Below are positions 1 through 7,076 of a stretch of DNA of 9,359 bases, piece by piece; positions within the stretch are counted from its first letter, which is position 1, and every line of letters starts with the position of its first letter. The stretch covers positions 1 to 9,359 of the forward strand of contig JAQULV010000028.1 in NCBI GenBank assembly GCA_028718405.1. The letters are read 5' to 3'. Both the position numbers and the translations under genes were made by a program. The notes below the pieces were generated by a model. That model made no database searches. It saw only the letters and a list, made by a program, of their open reading frames with translations, and had not been told where the DNA came from. Source of the DNA: Smithellaceae bacterium. Its GTDB lineage: Bacteria; Desulfobacterota; Syntrophia; Syntrophales; JAQULV01.

Positions 1-92
1 AGAACGCCCCGTCCTTGCTTTTCCGCCTCGGCCAGATAGTCGTTATAGGTACAGGCCGCTAATTCCCGTGTCGTATCGAGTATTGTTTTCAT
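1..92 (-). CDS. 2-hydroxyacyl-CoA dehydratase / benzoyl-CoA reductase family subunit, N-terminal fragment (partial)
   Basis: Reading leftward from an ATG at 92-90 gives 30 codons beginning MKTILDTTRELAACTYNDYL before the window ends, with no stop. The ATG overlaps the TGA of the preceding dehydratase-family gene (ATGA, 89-92), the usual sign of translational coupling between subunits of one complex. An AGGAG lies at 105-109, 12 nt upstream, slightly far. The peptide resembles the helical N-terminus that precedes the first Rossmann-like domain in HgdA/BcrC-type subunits, but it carries no cluster cysteine yet, so identity rests mainly on position. In HgdAB and BcrBC the two catalytic subunits are encoded side by side, so a BcrC/HgdA-like partner is the natural inference. 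It could also be an unrelated short gene; only sequence beyond the edge can tell. Confidence 0.65.
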   Translation of the reverse strand, partial: MKTILDTTRELAACTYNDYLAEAEKQGRGV

Positions 93-1480
93 ACGAATCC
101 GTTGCTCCTGAAGAATTCCGTTATCCAGCGTCTGATGTCTTCTTCCGTGGCGTGCCGCTGATCCATGATGTCCATATTCATGAACAGACACGGCATGCCG
201 CGCCTCTTGAGCACGTCCTTGATGATGCCGATGGCGCCCCAGCCGTGTTTACAGCCGGCGTGTCCCGCGAAGATCACGCAGTCCGGTTGGTACTCGTCGA
301 TCGCTTTCTCGAGTTCCTGCGTGATGAACTCCGCCGGACCGTGGCATTGCCTGGCCATGGCAAGAAACAGATGATTCCTGGCGAGGTCGTGGATCATGGT
401 TTCCTCGGAGGTGGTGTCTACCTGCGGCACCTGGACGTCGCCGATGAAGTCCTTGACAACCACCGCTCCGAACTCGTGTTCCATCCACTTGAAGACGTAG
501 GTGAAGAAGGCAATCGGCGGGTTCCACCAGAGAACCCGGATGTTTTCCTTCTTCACAACCCCCTGGCCTTTTTCGTAACGGCCTTTGACGGTCTCATACA
601 TGATCCTGGCCATGTCCGTGCCGCGTGGATCGCCGACGGCGAGTTCCCGCACAACCCAGGCGTATAGGAGCGAGATCATCGAGCCCGGCGAAGGGGTGGC
701 CCGCATCATCTCGCAGATCTCGTGGAGGTAGAAATTGAATTTGTTTTCGTTGTCGACGATCTCCTTCAGCTTGTCCCAGTCGATCTTGCGGTGGAGGTTC
801 TTCTCCAGGAAGGCGATCATGTCCCACATGTTTTTTTCGTAGTAGTTAAAGGACTCCTCGTCGCGCCAGTAGGGGGCGTCGAAATAGAAGACGGGAGCAC
901 CGGTGAGGTGTGCAATCCCCTGGTAGGCGGAGACGTTCGTGTCGCAGGGATGAGAGCCGGCAAGGATCGCCGTCGGCTGCGGACTCTGCCCCAGTATGTA
1001 GGCCCCGGCCGTCAGTTTGATGGCCGAGCAGTACTCCGTGGCGAAGCCGGCGCTTTCCGCCTCTTCCATCAGCATCGGCGGCACATCGCGTCCCGACATG
1101 TTGCCGAAGACGTTTAAGGTCTCGGGGTTGAAGGGCAACGCGTCGAAGGCCCCGACGATTTCCGAGGAGAGGATCCACTCCACCCAGACGACGGGCTTGC
1201 CTGTCTTCTCGGCCGCTATGGCGTTTTTCATGTTGTCGATGAAGGCCCTAAGTCCCATGCGGTACGCGGTGATCTCCTCCGGTGGCAGGACCCCCGCACC
1301 CAAGGTGAGCAGCGACCAGCGCAGCATGTGGTTCAGATAATTTTCTTTCGCTTCGTAGAGGGGCCGGGAGAGTTTCATGCCCCAGTAGCTGAAACGGGGA
1401 AGCGCCGTCAGGTAGTAGCCCAGCGTGAGGAAGTTCGCGCTCCATTTTAGGTATTCAAAAGGTTTCGGATGTCTCTTCAA
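89..1480 (-). CDS. BcrB/HgdB-like subunit of the 2-hydroxyacyl-CoA dehydratase / benzoyl-CoA reductase family
   Basis: This 463-residue protein is a likely catalytic subunit that holds a 4Fe-4S cluster and receives one electron at a time from an ATP-driven activase, either to dehydrate a 2-hydroxyacyl-CoA or to reduce an (aromatic) acyl-CoA. Three cysteines sit in contexts typical of the family's cluster ligands: EYCSAIK (C151), SHPCDTN (C179) and GHAGCKHGWG (C410). Other cysteines are at 256, 379, 401 and 431. The length is closer to BcrB/BzdO-type reductase subunits (about 440) than to HgdB (about 380). The start is a TTG at 1480-1478 with AAGGGGG 5 nt upstream (1486-1492); the first in-frame ATG is 34 codons further in and would remove conserved-looking sequence. 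It follows the ferredoxin gene by 21 nt and overlaps the next subunit gene by 4 nt. Family membership is secure; the choice between dehydratase and reductase is inference. Confidence 0.88.
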   Translation of the reverse strand: MKRHPKPFEYLKWSANFLTLGYYLTALPRFSYWGMKLSRPLYEAKENYLNHMLRWSLLTLGAGVLPPEEITAYRMGLRAFIDNMKNAIAAEKTGKPVVWVEWILSSEIVGAFDALPFNPETLNVFGNMSGRDVPPMLMEEAESAGFATEYCSAIKLTAGAYILGQSPQPTAILAGSHPCDTNVSAYQGIAHLTGAPVFYFDAPYWRDEESFNYYEKNMWDMIAFLEKNLHRKIDWDKLKEIVDNENKFNFYLHEICEMMRATPSPGSMISLLYAWVVRELAVGDPRGTDMARIMYETVKGRYEKGQGVVKKENIRVLWWNPPIAFFTYVFKWMEHEFGAVVVKDFIGDVQVPQVDTTSEETMIHDLARNHLFLAMARQCHGPAEFITQELEKAIDEYQPDCVIFAGHAGCKHGWGAIGIIKDVLKRRGMPCLFMNMDIMDQRHATEEDIRRWITEFFRSNGFV

Positions 1481-1501
1481 TGTGTCCCCCTTCCTGAGCC
1501 A

Positions 1502-1852
1502 TCAATATTTCTTCGGCAGGCTCACGGTGGGTTCCTGTGCGAGCCGGCGGAAGAATAAGCCGGCGTTGAACCCCCTTTTTACAGAGATCGCCTGTCCGGG
1601 GCAGGCCGCCGCGCAATCGCCGCAACCCATGCACAGTGTAACCCCCGGCGCCGATTCCATGAGTGCAGGCAGCCGCTTCTTGAGGGCATCCTCTCTCTTT
1701 GTGAACTTTAGTCCCTGGGCGGGGCAGATCGCGACGCAGACGCCGCAGGCGCTGCACTTTCCGGGATCGAAGACGACGATGCCCATGGCCATATCGCTCG
1801 ATTTAAAGTAGTTGGGTATCTTCCCGTTTTTTCCGAAAGATAGATCGATCAT
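1502..1852 (-). CDS. 2[4Fe-4S] ferredoxin
   Basis: This 116-residue iron-sulfur protein carries two classical cluster motifs, CxxCxxCxxxCP at C33/C36/C39/C43 and again at C74/C77/C80/C84. Each would ligate one [4Fe-4S] cluster, as in bacterial ferredoxins that donate low-potential electrons. It is longer than a minimal 55-residue ferredoxin because of an N-terminal extension of about 30 residues and a basic, phenylalanine- and arginine-containing C-terminal tail. I see no signal peptide or membrane segment, so it should be cytoplasmic. The ATG at 1852 lies one base after the TGA of the nitroreductase gene, with AGGGGG 6 nt upstream. It sits directly before the BcrB/HgdB-like gene. In the Thauera benzoyl-CoA reductase operon a 2[4Fe-4S] ferredoxin is the electron donor to the activase subunits, and the same role is the best guess here. 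Exchange with the neighbouring flavoprotein is a second possibility. Confidence 0.92.
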   Translation of the reverse strand: MIDLSFGKNGKIPNYFKSSDMAMGIVVFDPGKCSACGVCVAICPAQGLKFTKREDALKKRLPALMESAPGVTLCMGCGDCAAACPGQAISVKRGFNAGLFFRRLAQEPTVSLPKKY

Positions 1853-1853
1853 C

Positions 1854-2603
1854 TCACACCCCCTGCCTTTCTACTCTTCTTACACCGCCCGCTTCGATCC
1901 ACTCCACCGTTTGCACCTCTCTGGGAACCTCACCGTCGTAATCTCCCTTGGGCCATCCCATCAGGATACAATCGGTGAGCTCATAGGGAGATTTGATGCC
2001 GAGTTTTCTTCTCCAGAGGGGATTCATCATGAGAACCGTCATCATCCCTACCCAGCAGGTGCCCAGGCCCAGGCTGTGGGCGGCCAGCACCATGTTCTGG
2101 CCGCAGATGCCGGCATCCAGCGCCGGAACGCCCACGCCCCTCTTATCGATCAGAAGGAGGATCATCACGGGAGGGTTGTAGAACGACGAGGCCTTGTCGG
2201 CCGAGATCTGCTGGAGCAGGTTGAAGGGGATGGGATGCAGTTTGTTGGGCATGAAGCGCGTCATGAATCTCGTAAAGGGGGCGAGGAGCAGTCGACGAAT
2301 GGGGCCGCGGTTGTAATCGACGAACCACATCATGAACTTGGTAAGCTTGGCCGTAGCCCGGTCCATCTCGGCGATCAGCTCCTGGTCCTTCACGACGATG
2401 AATTTCCAGGGCTGGGCATTTCCCGCCGACGGCGCGAACCTGCCCGCCTCCAGCACTCTCCTGATCAGCGAATTGGGAACGGGCTCCTTCTTGAAGGCGC
2501 GGATGGAGCGGCGCTCCATGATTACCTTCTCCACGGGATTCCACTCCATCCCCTCTTGATAGGTATAGAGAGGAGAGAGACCGTCTGTAGGTTTTTTTGC
2601 CAT
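1854..2603 (-). CDS. nitroreductase-family FMN oxidoreductase
   Basis: This 249-residue protein has the nitroreductase fold signatures: RRSIRAF at 31-37 and PSAGNAQPWKF at 58-68 (FMN phosphate and ring contacts), and SLGLGTCWVG at 177-186 near the C-terminal FMN-binding part. Family members use FMN to move hydride or electrons from NAD(P)H, and some act as flavin-dependent ene- or nitro-reductases or dehydrogenases. A basic and hydrophobic insert between about 85 and 130 (TRFMTRFM and neighbours) may lengthen the cap region that shapes substrate access. The ATG at 2603 has a strong GGAGG 6 nt upstream. It is followed after 1 nt by the ferredoxin gene, so the pair probably forms a flavin to ferredoxin electron route. 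Substrate and direction are unknown; an enoyl-CoA or dienoyl-CoA oxidoreductase role is only a guess. Confidence 0.85.
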   Translation of the reverse strand: MAKKPTDGLSPLYTYQEGMEWNPVEKVIMERRSIRAFKKEPVPNSLIRRVLEAGRFAPSAGNAQPWKFIVVKDQELIAEMDRATAKLTKFMMWFVDYNRGPIRRLLLAPFTRFMTRFMPNKLHPIPFNLLQQISADKASSFYNPPVMILLLIDKRGVGVPALDAGICGQNMVLAAHSLGLGTCWVGMMTVLMMNPLWRRKLGIKSPYELTDCILMGWPKGDYDGEVPREVQTVEWIEAGGVRRVERQGV

Positions 2604-2637
2604 TTTGTGCCTCCGCTTTTCTTATTTCGCTAAAGGT

Positions 2638-3084
2638 TCAGTAAATCCCATCCTTCGTCTGGTACAGGAAGAGGATGAACAGGATCGAGAAAATGAAATC
2701 GCCCGAGCAAACTAAGACGGAAAACCAGGCTGCCTGTCCCAATGCGAAATAATAGACAAAGGTAAAGAAGATGATGAGCTTGGAGACCAGACCCAGCCAG
2801 ACGACAGCTCGGTTGGCCAGCAGATCGCGCGAGACCCAGTAGTAGCCGATGCCGAAGATGATAACGGCCGCCATGAAGAACCTGAAAAATATCAAGGTCT
2901 GGAGATTGTCCACCGCCGGCAAAGTACCGTTAATAAAGGCCATGATATTGTCCATCATCGGTGCTTTGAACAACATCGCGAGGATAAAATTGGTGAACAG
3001 AATACTGGTTATACCGATGCACAGGTTCCAGAGAGAACCGAGAAAAAACATCTTCTGCCAGAGATCCACGCGGATTTTATTCAT
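2638..3084 (-). CDS. four-helix integral membrane protein of unknown function
   Basis: This 148-residue, strongly hydrophobic protein shows four likely transmembrane helices at about 12-38, 63-84, 92-114 and 119-141, joined by short loops. The longest loop (39-62) contains a few acidic residues. I do not recognise a catalytic motif, haem-ligand pattern or transporter signature, and I do not assign a function. There is no cleavable signal peptide; the first helix follows only about ten residues. The ATG at 3084 has an excellent AAAGGAGG 7 nt upstream, so it is a real gene in the operon and not a chance frame. It lies 38 nt after the ligase gene and 34 nt before the nitroreductase gene. Its position next to two redox genes would fit a membrane anchor or a small uptake component for the pathway's acid, but neither is shown by the sequence. 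Confidence 0.85.
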   Translation of the reverse strand: MNKIRVDLWQKMFFLGSLWNLCIGITSILFTNFILAMLFKAPMMDNIMAFINGTLPAVDNLQTLIFFRFFMAAVIIFGIGYYWVSRDLLANRAVVWLGLVSKLIIFFTFVYYFALGQAAWFSVLVCSGDFIFSILFILFLYQTKDGIY

Positions 3085-3122
3085 TGTCTACCCTCCTTTG
3101 GGGAAAAATTGCTTTCATATAT

Positions 3123-4823
3123 TCAGACATGGGCCTTCGCGCTCTCATCCCATGTTCCCGGCACTACCTTCAGCGCCTCCAGTTCCTTCTTCTTCACCCG
3201 GTGCGTCTCCGTCTTGGGGAGTTCCGGGACGATCTTCACGTAGCGGGGGACAGCGAACTTGGGGAGGTTCTCCTTCAGGAAGGAGATGAGTTCCGCTTCC
3301 TTAAGGGTCCTGCCTTCCACGGTCGTGATCGAGGTCATGATGTCGTCTTCGGCCAGCTCCGAGGGGACGGCGTAGACGGCGGCCTCCAGGACGTCGGGAT
3401 GTTTCTGGATCGCTTGCTCGACCTCGAAGGCCGAGACGTTCTCGCCTTTGATCCGCATCGATTCCGTGTTGCGGCCGATGAAATAGAGGAACCCCTCCTT
3501 GTCGCGGCGCACGAGATCGCCGGTGAAGATGTAACCGCCGCTCATCTTTTCCGACGACGCCTTTTCGTTCTTGTAGTATTCCACCGATGAGGTGCTCTTC
3601 TTCTTGGAGGTGGGGAAGACGAGCTCTCCCGGATCCCCTTCGGGGACGTCGTTCAAATTCGCATCGACGAGACGGTACCTCACCTTCATGGGAGGCTTGC
3701 CGATGGAGCCGATCGGCGCGGTGCCCAGATTCAGGATCGTCTTGCCGCCGCCGTCCACGGCACCGTAGGTTTCATAGATCGTGAGGCCGAAACGCTTCTC
3801 GAATTTCTCCCAGAGATCGGCGGGGCACGCCGCCGAGATGATAAAGCGAACCTTATGCTGCCGGTCCGTGGGTTTTTCCGGCTGTTTCATGAGGATCGGG
3901 ATCATGGCGCCGATAGTGTTGAAAGTGGTCGCGTTGTACTTGCGGATGTCGTCCCAGAAACGGCTCGCCGAGAACTTGCGCACTAAGGCCACCTTGCCCC
4001 CGACGTGCAGGGCGCTGGTGACAGTCACGAAGAGGGCGTTACCGTGGAAAAGGGGCATGCCCGTGTAGAGGATGTCGCTCTTTCGGTAGAGCATCTGGGC
4101 GACGAGCGACAGGAGCTTTACCGACGATTTTCGGTAGCGGTACACGACGCCCTTGGGAAGTCCCGTGGTTCCCGAGGTGTAGGTGATAAAGCAGATGTCG
4201 TCCTTGCGGTAGCCGACACCGGGATTGACAGATGGCATCTCGTAGGCCTCGTCGAGCACGCGATAGCCGGCCGGGTACGTTGGTCGGCTGGCCCCGGCGG
4301 GGTTCACGATGACCGCCTCGATGTTCTCCAAACGGTCGGCGATCTTGCCCAGGGTCTCAAGATGGGTGTCGTCGACGACGAGGTACCTTGCGTCGCAGTG
4401 GTTGAGGATATAAAGGAGGCTCTCACCCTTGAGCGACGTATTGACGGGAACCGCGTACATGCCGATCTTCTGAATGCCCATGAAGATATCGAGGAAACGG
4501 GGCGAGTTATCCATAAGGATGGCGACCCCCGTTCCCAGCCCGGCGCCCAGGGAAAGGAAGTAATTCCCCACTCGGTTGGCATTCTCATTCATCTGACGGT
4601 AGGTGAAGGTCTTATCCTCGAACATGAGGAAGACCCGGTCCTTGTAGCGGGCAGCCTTCTCTTCCAGCAGCTCCCCCCAGGACATCTCCTCGATGATCTC
4701 CGTTTTGGGAACGCCGGGGATGTTCTTGAAGAAGGTACCCCGCTTCAATTCGTTTGCCGAAAAATACAAAAGGGACTTCAGTATGTCCTTGCCCAACTCC
4801 AGTTTTCTCAGGTTCCTGTTCAC
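3123..4823 (-). CDS. AMP-forming acyl-CoA ligase (ANL superfamily, FATP/CaiC-like)
   Basis: This 566-residue enzyme of the acyl-adenylate family should activate a carboxylic acid with ATP and CoA. Visible motifs, numbered from the chosen start: the phosphate loop YTSGTTGLPKG at 215-225; YGAVDGGG at 353-360 (the family's YGxTE motif with Asp for Glu); FTGDL at 433-437; and RIKGENVSAFEVE at 457-469, a wording typical of fatty-acid transport protein and crotonobetaine/carnitine-CoA ligase relatives. Near the C-terminus, LPKTETHRVKKKEL (535-548) has Arg where many ligases have the catalytic Lys, although lysines flank it. I chose the GTG at 4823, not the in-frame ATG at 4880: AAAGGAG lies 6 nt before the GTG (4830-4836), whereas the ATG would overlap the thiolase gene by 37 nt and add a low-similarity leader. 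The substrate acid is not evident; by context it feeds the downstream reductase and thiolase. Confidence 0.92.
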   Translation of the reverse strand: MNRNLRKLELGKDILKSLLYFSANELKRGTFFKNIPGVPKTEIIEEMSWGELLEEKAARYKDRVFLMFEDKTFTYRQMNENANRVGNYFLSLGAGLGTGVAILMDNSPRFLDIFMGIQKIGMYAVPVNTSLKGESLLYILNHCDARYLVVDDTHLETLGKIADRLENIEAVIVNPAGASRPTYPAGYRVLDEAYEMPSVNPGVGYRKDDICFITYTSGTTGLPKGVVYRYRKSSVKLLSLVAQMLYRKSDILYTGMPLFHGNALFVTVTSALHVGGKVALVRKFSASRFWDDIRKYNATTFNTIGAMIPILMKQPEKPTDRQHKVRFIISAACPADLWEKFEKRFGLTIYETYGAVDGGGKTILNLGTAPIGSIGKPPMKVRYRLVDANLNDVPEGDPGELVFPTSKKKSTSSVEYYKNEKASSEKMSGGYIFTGDLVRRDKEGFLYFIGRNTESMRIKGENVSAFEVEQAIQKHPDVLEAAVYAVPSELAEDDIMTSITTVEGRTLKEAELISFLKENLPKFAVPRYVKIVPELPKTETHRVKKKELEALKVVPGTWDESAKAHV

Positions 4824-4829
4824 GTATCG

Positions 4830-4836
4830 CTCCTTT
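4830..4836 (-). promoter_or_regulatory. ribosome binding site deciding the ligase start
   Basis: AAAGGAG on the minus strand, 6 nt before a GTG at 4823-4821. It lies in the 20-nt gap after the thiolase TAG and is much stronger than anything in front of the in-frame ATG at 4880, so it fixes the ligase start. Confidence 0.8.
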
Positions 4837-4843
4837 GTATATG

Positions 4844-6244
4844 CTATGTAAGCGACGGTGCTTCCAGGATGTGGATGCACATCGCCGCTTCCTCTACGCC
4901 GAGGGCGCCGCCGCCGTTTTCGGCCAGTCCGATCCTGGCCCTCTCCACCTGCCTGGCCCCGGCTGCGCCCCGAAGCTGGTTAACCAGCTCGTGAATCTGG
5001 GCGAGACCTGAGGCGCCGATGGGATGGCCGCGCGATTCCAATCCGCCACTGGGATTGACGGGCTGCTTGCCTCCGAGTTTGGTGGCGCCTGTCTCGGCAT
5101 ATCTGCCTCCTTCACCTAGTCTGCAGAAGCCAAGAGACTCGCACTGGTGCAACTCGCCATAGGCGGTGGCGTCGTGAACCTCTGCGAAGTTTATATCTGT
5201 CGGGCCCAAGCCCGCCTTTTCGTAAGCGAGACGGCTGAGACGCTGCCCGATGTCTATACCGTCGCGGTCTCTCGCCATGCCGGAGCCCAGGATAGAGGCC
5301 CGGACCTTCACCGCCTGCGAGGCAAGGCCGAGTCTTTTTACTGTGGCCTCGTCGCAGAGGATGGCCGAAGCGGCGCCGTCGCCCACCGGTGCGCACATGG
5401 AGCGGGTAAGCGGCCACGTGACGAGGCGATCGGCCAGAACTTCTTCGGGAGAGACGAGGAAACGATACTGGGCATTGGGATTGAGCGAGGAATGAAAGTG
5501 GTTCTTCGAGGCGACGATGGCCAGCTGGTCGATCGTGCTGCCGAACTTCTTCATGTGCTGGCGCGCCTCGTATCCGTAGACATCCATGAAAGGCGAATGG
5601 TCGCCGGCGCCGAGCCGGCGCAGCTTCTTCAACATGTCGTAGCCCATGGTTTCACCGATCCTGATGGCGACAACCAGGGCGTCTCTTTGGGCCATGAATT
5701 TGTCTTTGAGAGACTTCTTCTTCGCTCCCGATGATTTCTTAGCGAGACCTTTGTATTTCTCGATGTGGGCCGCCATGGCCTTCTTCTCGTCTTCGCTCAG
5801 GGCCACGTCGCTTAGGGACTCCAGCGTCTTGCCGAAATTCCCTACGTCCAGCCCCGTCAGAAATCCCGAGAAGACGAGCGATTGATTGCGGTCGTAGATC
5901 TTCTCCGCACCCAGCGCCATCGTGATATCGTACATGCCGCTGGCGATGCCCAGCCACGCGTGGTGGAAGGCGGTGGAACCGCCGGCGCACGCGTTTTCGA
6001 GGTTCGTGATGGGAATCGCGTCGATCCCCAAAGGCCGCAGGGCCACCTGACCGCGGATGCAGACCTGCCTCTTGTATTCGCCCCAGGCCGAGTTTGAGAA
6101 CCACAGCGCCTGGATATCCTTCTTGTCCAAACGGGCCTCCCCCAGGCAGGGCAGGACCGTCATTGCGCAAAGTTCGGAAATCGTCTTCTCCAGGTATTTT
6201 CCGAACTTGATGGTATGGGCCGCAACTACGTAAACATCTCTCAT
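4844..6244 (-). CDS. SCP-x-type thiolase / acetyl-CoA acetyltransferase family protein
   Basis: This 466-residue protein belongs to the thiolase superfamily, SCP2/SCP-x branch. The nucleophile is C86 in ENACAGGS. The central catalytic motif is HDATAYGE (357-364), corresponding to the HDCF-type motif of SCP-x thiolases. NPSGGLESRGHPIGASG (397-413) supplies the active-site His407. The final motif is ENGGGALG (442-449), which lacks the cysteine of classical CxGxG thiolases, as expected for this branch. Residues about 140-190 form a long, lysine-rich stretch (KKSSGAKKKSLKDK) that is unusual in length and charge. I start at the ATG at 6244, with TGGAG 8 nt upstream. A GTG three codons earlier lies inside that Shine-Dalgarno site. 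The reaction would be thiolytic cleavage, or the reverse condensation, of a beta-ketoacyl-CoA. Ligase and thiolase are adjacent, suggesting that the activated acid is degraded to acetyl-CoA. The chain length or ring nature of the substrate is not visible. Confidence 0.9.
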   Translation of the reverse strand: MRDVYVVAAHTIKFGKYLEKTISELCAMTVLPCLGEARLDKKDIQALWFSNSAWGEYKRQVCIRGQVALRPLGIDAIPITNLENACAGGSTAFHHAWLGIASGMYDITMALGAEKIYDRNQSLVFSGFLTGLDVGNFGKTLESLSDVALSEDEKKAMAAHIEKYKGLAKKSSGAKKKSLKDKFMAQRDALVVAIRIGETMGYDMLKKLRRLGAGDHSPFMDVYGYEARQHMKKFGSTIDQLAIVASKNHFHSSLNPNAQYRFLVSPEEVLADRLVTWPLTRSMCAPVGDGAASAILCDEATVKRLGLASQAVKVRASILGSGMARDRDGIDIGQRLSRLAYEKAGLGPTDINFAEVHDATAYGELHQCESLGFCRLGEGGRYAETGATKLGGKQPVNPSGGLESRGHPIGASGLAQIHELVNQLRGAAGARQVERARIGLAENGGGALGVEEAAMCIHILEAPSLT

Positions 6245-6305
6245 GCTAACCACTCCAGTTACTTATATTTAAGGCATGCCGCAGCACACCCCATTTGCCT
6301 TGCCT
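6245..6305 (-). other. longest intergenic gap in the window, with a weak inverted repeat
   Basis: This 61-nt gap separates the CooC-like gene from the thiolase gene. It contains AAGGCA/TGCCTT arms (6296-6301 and 6271-6276) around a loop of 19 nt, an 8-bp GGCATGCC palindrome at 6273-6280, and a short AT-rich tract (TTAAATATAAG) after it on the minus strand. The stem is short, the loop is large and there is no uridine run, so I do not call a terminator. The AT-rich tract could hold a -10-like element for an internal promoter, but I see no convincing -35 partner. It is the only place where the operon might be divided. Confidence 0.3.
6253..6257 (-). promoter_or_regulatory. ribosome binding site deciding the thiolase start
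   Basis: TGGAG on the minus strand, 8 nt upstream of ATG 6244-6242. An in-frame GTG at 6253-6251 overlaps this site and is therefore not a likely initiator. Confidence 0.65.
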
Positions 6306-7076
6306 TCAGACGATTCCGATCCGTGTGAGGATCTCGGCCATTTCGCGACAAGCCCCGGCGTCGGGATCGATACCGGCGAGCGACAACCCCCGGCGATCCA
6401 GGTCGGCCACCTCACGATCGGCTTTGATGCTGCCGTAGTACTCAATCCCCTCGGCGCAGATGAATCGTTCCAGGTCCGCATCAGCGGAAGCAACGCGGTT
6501 GAAGACCACGCCCACCTTTTTAGGCGACAGCTTAGGGACCTTCGTGAGAAGTCCCGCGATCATTACGGCCGTCTGCGCCCCCCGCTTGGAGTTGTCGGTA
6601 ACGATGACGGGATAGTGGACCGCTTCCACAACTTGACGGTTTACCTGCTCGATGCCCGCCTCGGCGTCGATGATCACAGCCTCGTATTGCGAGGCGATCC
6701 GGGAGATCGTACTGCGCAGAAGGTTGTTGACGGGGCAGTAGCAGCCCTGGGTCCCCGTTTGACCCATAGCCACCATGCCGAACTCGGCGCATTCGTAGAG
6801 GGCCTCCAGGAGAAGATAATCCACGTTATCGGCCAGATCCTGCTTTTCTGCAGCCGATCCGGAGGTTTTGGCGCGACGGATGATCTCCTCGCGGACAGCG
6901 CCGATCGTCTTGATGTCGTCGAGTTCCAGCGCTGCCGTGAGCCCCATGGCCGGGTCGGCATCTACGTAAAGGATCCTCTTGCCCTGGGCGGCGAGGATCT
7001 TTCCCGCCAAGGCTGACAGGACGGTCTTTCCTACGCCTCCCTTGCCGAGAAAAGCGATGATCGTTGGTTCGTTCAT
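6306..7076 (-). CDS. cooC: CooC-family nickel-insertion ATPase (SIMIBI/MinD-type)
   Basis: This 256-residue P-loop ATPase resembles CooC/AcsF, the maturation factors that help load nickel into carbon monoxide dehydrogenase or acetyl-CoA synthase. It shows the deviant Walker A GKGGVGKT at 11-18 with the signature first lysine, the YVDADPAMGL switch region at 37-46, Walker B IIDAEAGIEQ at 135-144, and GCYCP at 111-115. In the last, C112 and C114 form the CxC pair that in CooC dimers binds one metal ion between subunits. The ATG at 7076 overlaps the TAA of the preceding gene (TAATG) and has AAGGAG 9 nt upstream. In known clusters these ATPases sit next to CODH/ACS genes. Here the direct upstream neighbour is a small acetyl-CoA-synthase-like protein, and the rest of the operon encodes a dehydratase/benzoyl-CoA reductase-type system. 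The client protein is therefore unclear. Family assignment is strong; nickel specificity is inferred. Confidence 0.88.
   Translation of the reverse strand: MNEPTIIAFLGKGGVGKTVLSALAGKILAAQGKRILYVDADPAMGLTAALELDDIKTIGAVREEIIRRAKTSGSAAEKQDLADNVDYLLLEALYECAEFGMVAMGQTGTQGCYCPVNNLLRSTISRIASQYEAVIIDAEAGIEQVNRQVVEAVHYPVIVTDNSKRGAQTAVMIAGLLTKVPKLSPKKVGVVFNRVASADADLERFICAEGIEYYGSIKADREVADLDRRGLSLAGIDPDAGACREMAEILTRIGIV

Noticed and set aside
68..667. 199-codon plus-strand open frame
   Set aside because: Antisense to the BcrB/HgdB-like gene; no domain or independent translation signal seen.
1812..2633. 273-codon plus-strand open frame
   Set aside because: Antisense to the nitroreductase gene; histidine- and arginine-rich low-complexity composition and no family signature.
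4824..4880. Longer N-terminus of the ligase from ATG 4880
   Set aside because: It would overlap the thiolase gene by 37 nt. The GTG at 4823 has an AAAGGAG at ideal distance.
4005..4994. 329-codon open frame on the plus strand
   Set aside because: It lies antisense to the ligase and thiolase genes, whose motifs are unmistakable. Its composition is that of GC-rich antisense sequence, with no recognisable domain.
6271..6301. Rho-independent terminator between the CooC-like and thiolase genes
   Set aside because: Only a 6-bp stem with a 19-nt loop and no uridine tract.
6276..7016. 246-codon plus-strand open frame
   Set aside because: Antisense to the CooC-like gene, which has all its nucleotide-binding motifs in the right order.
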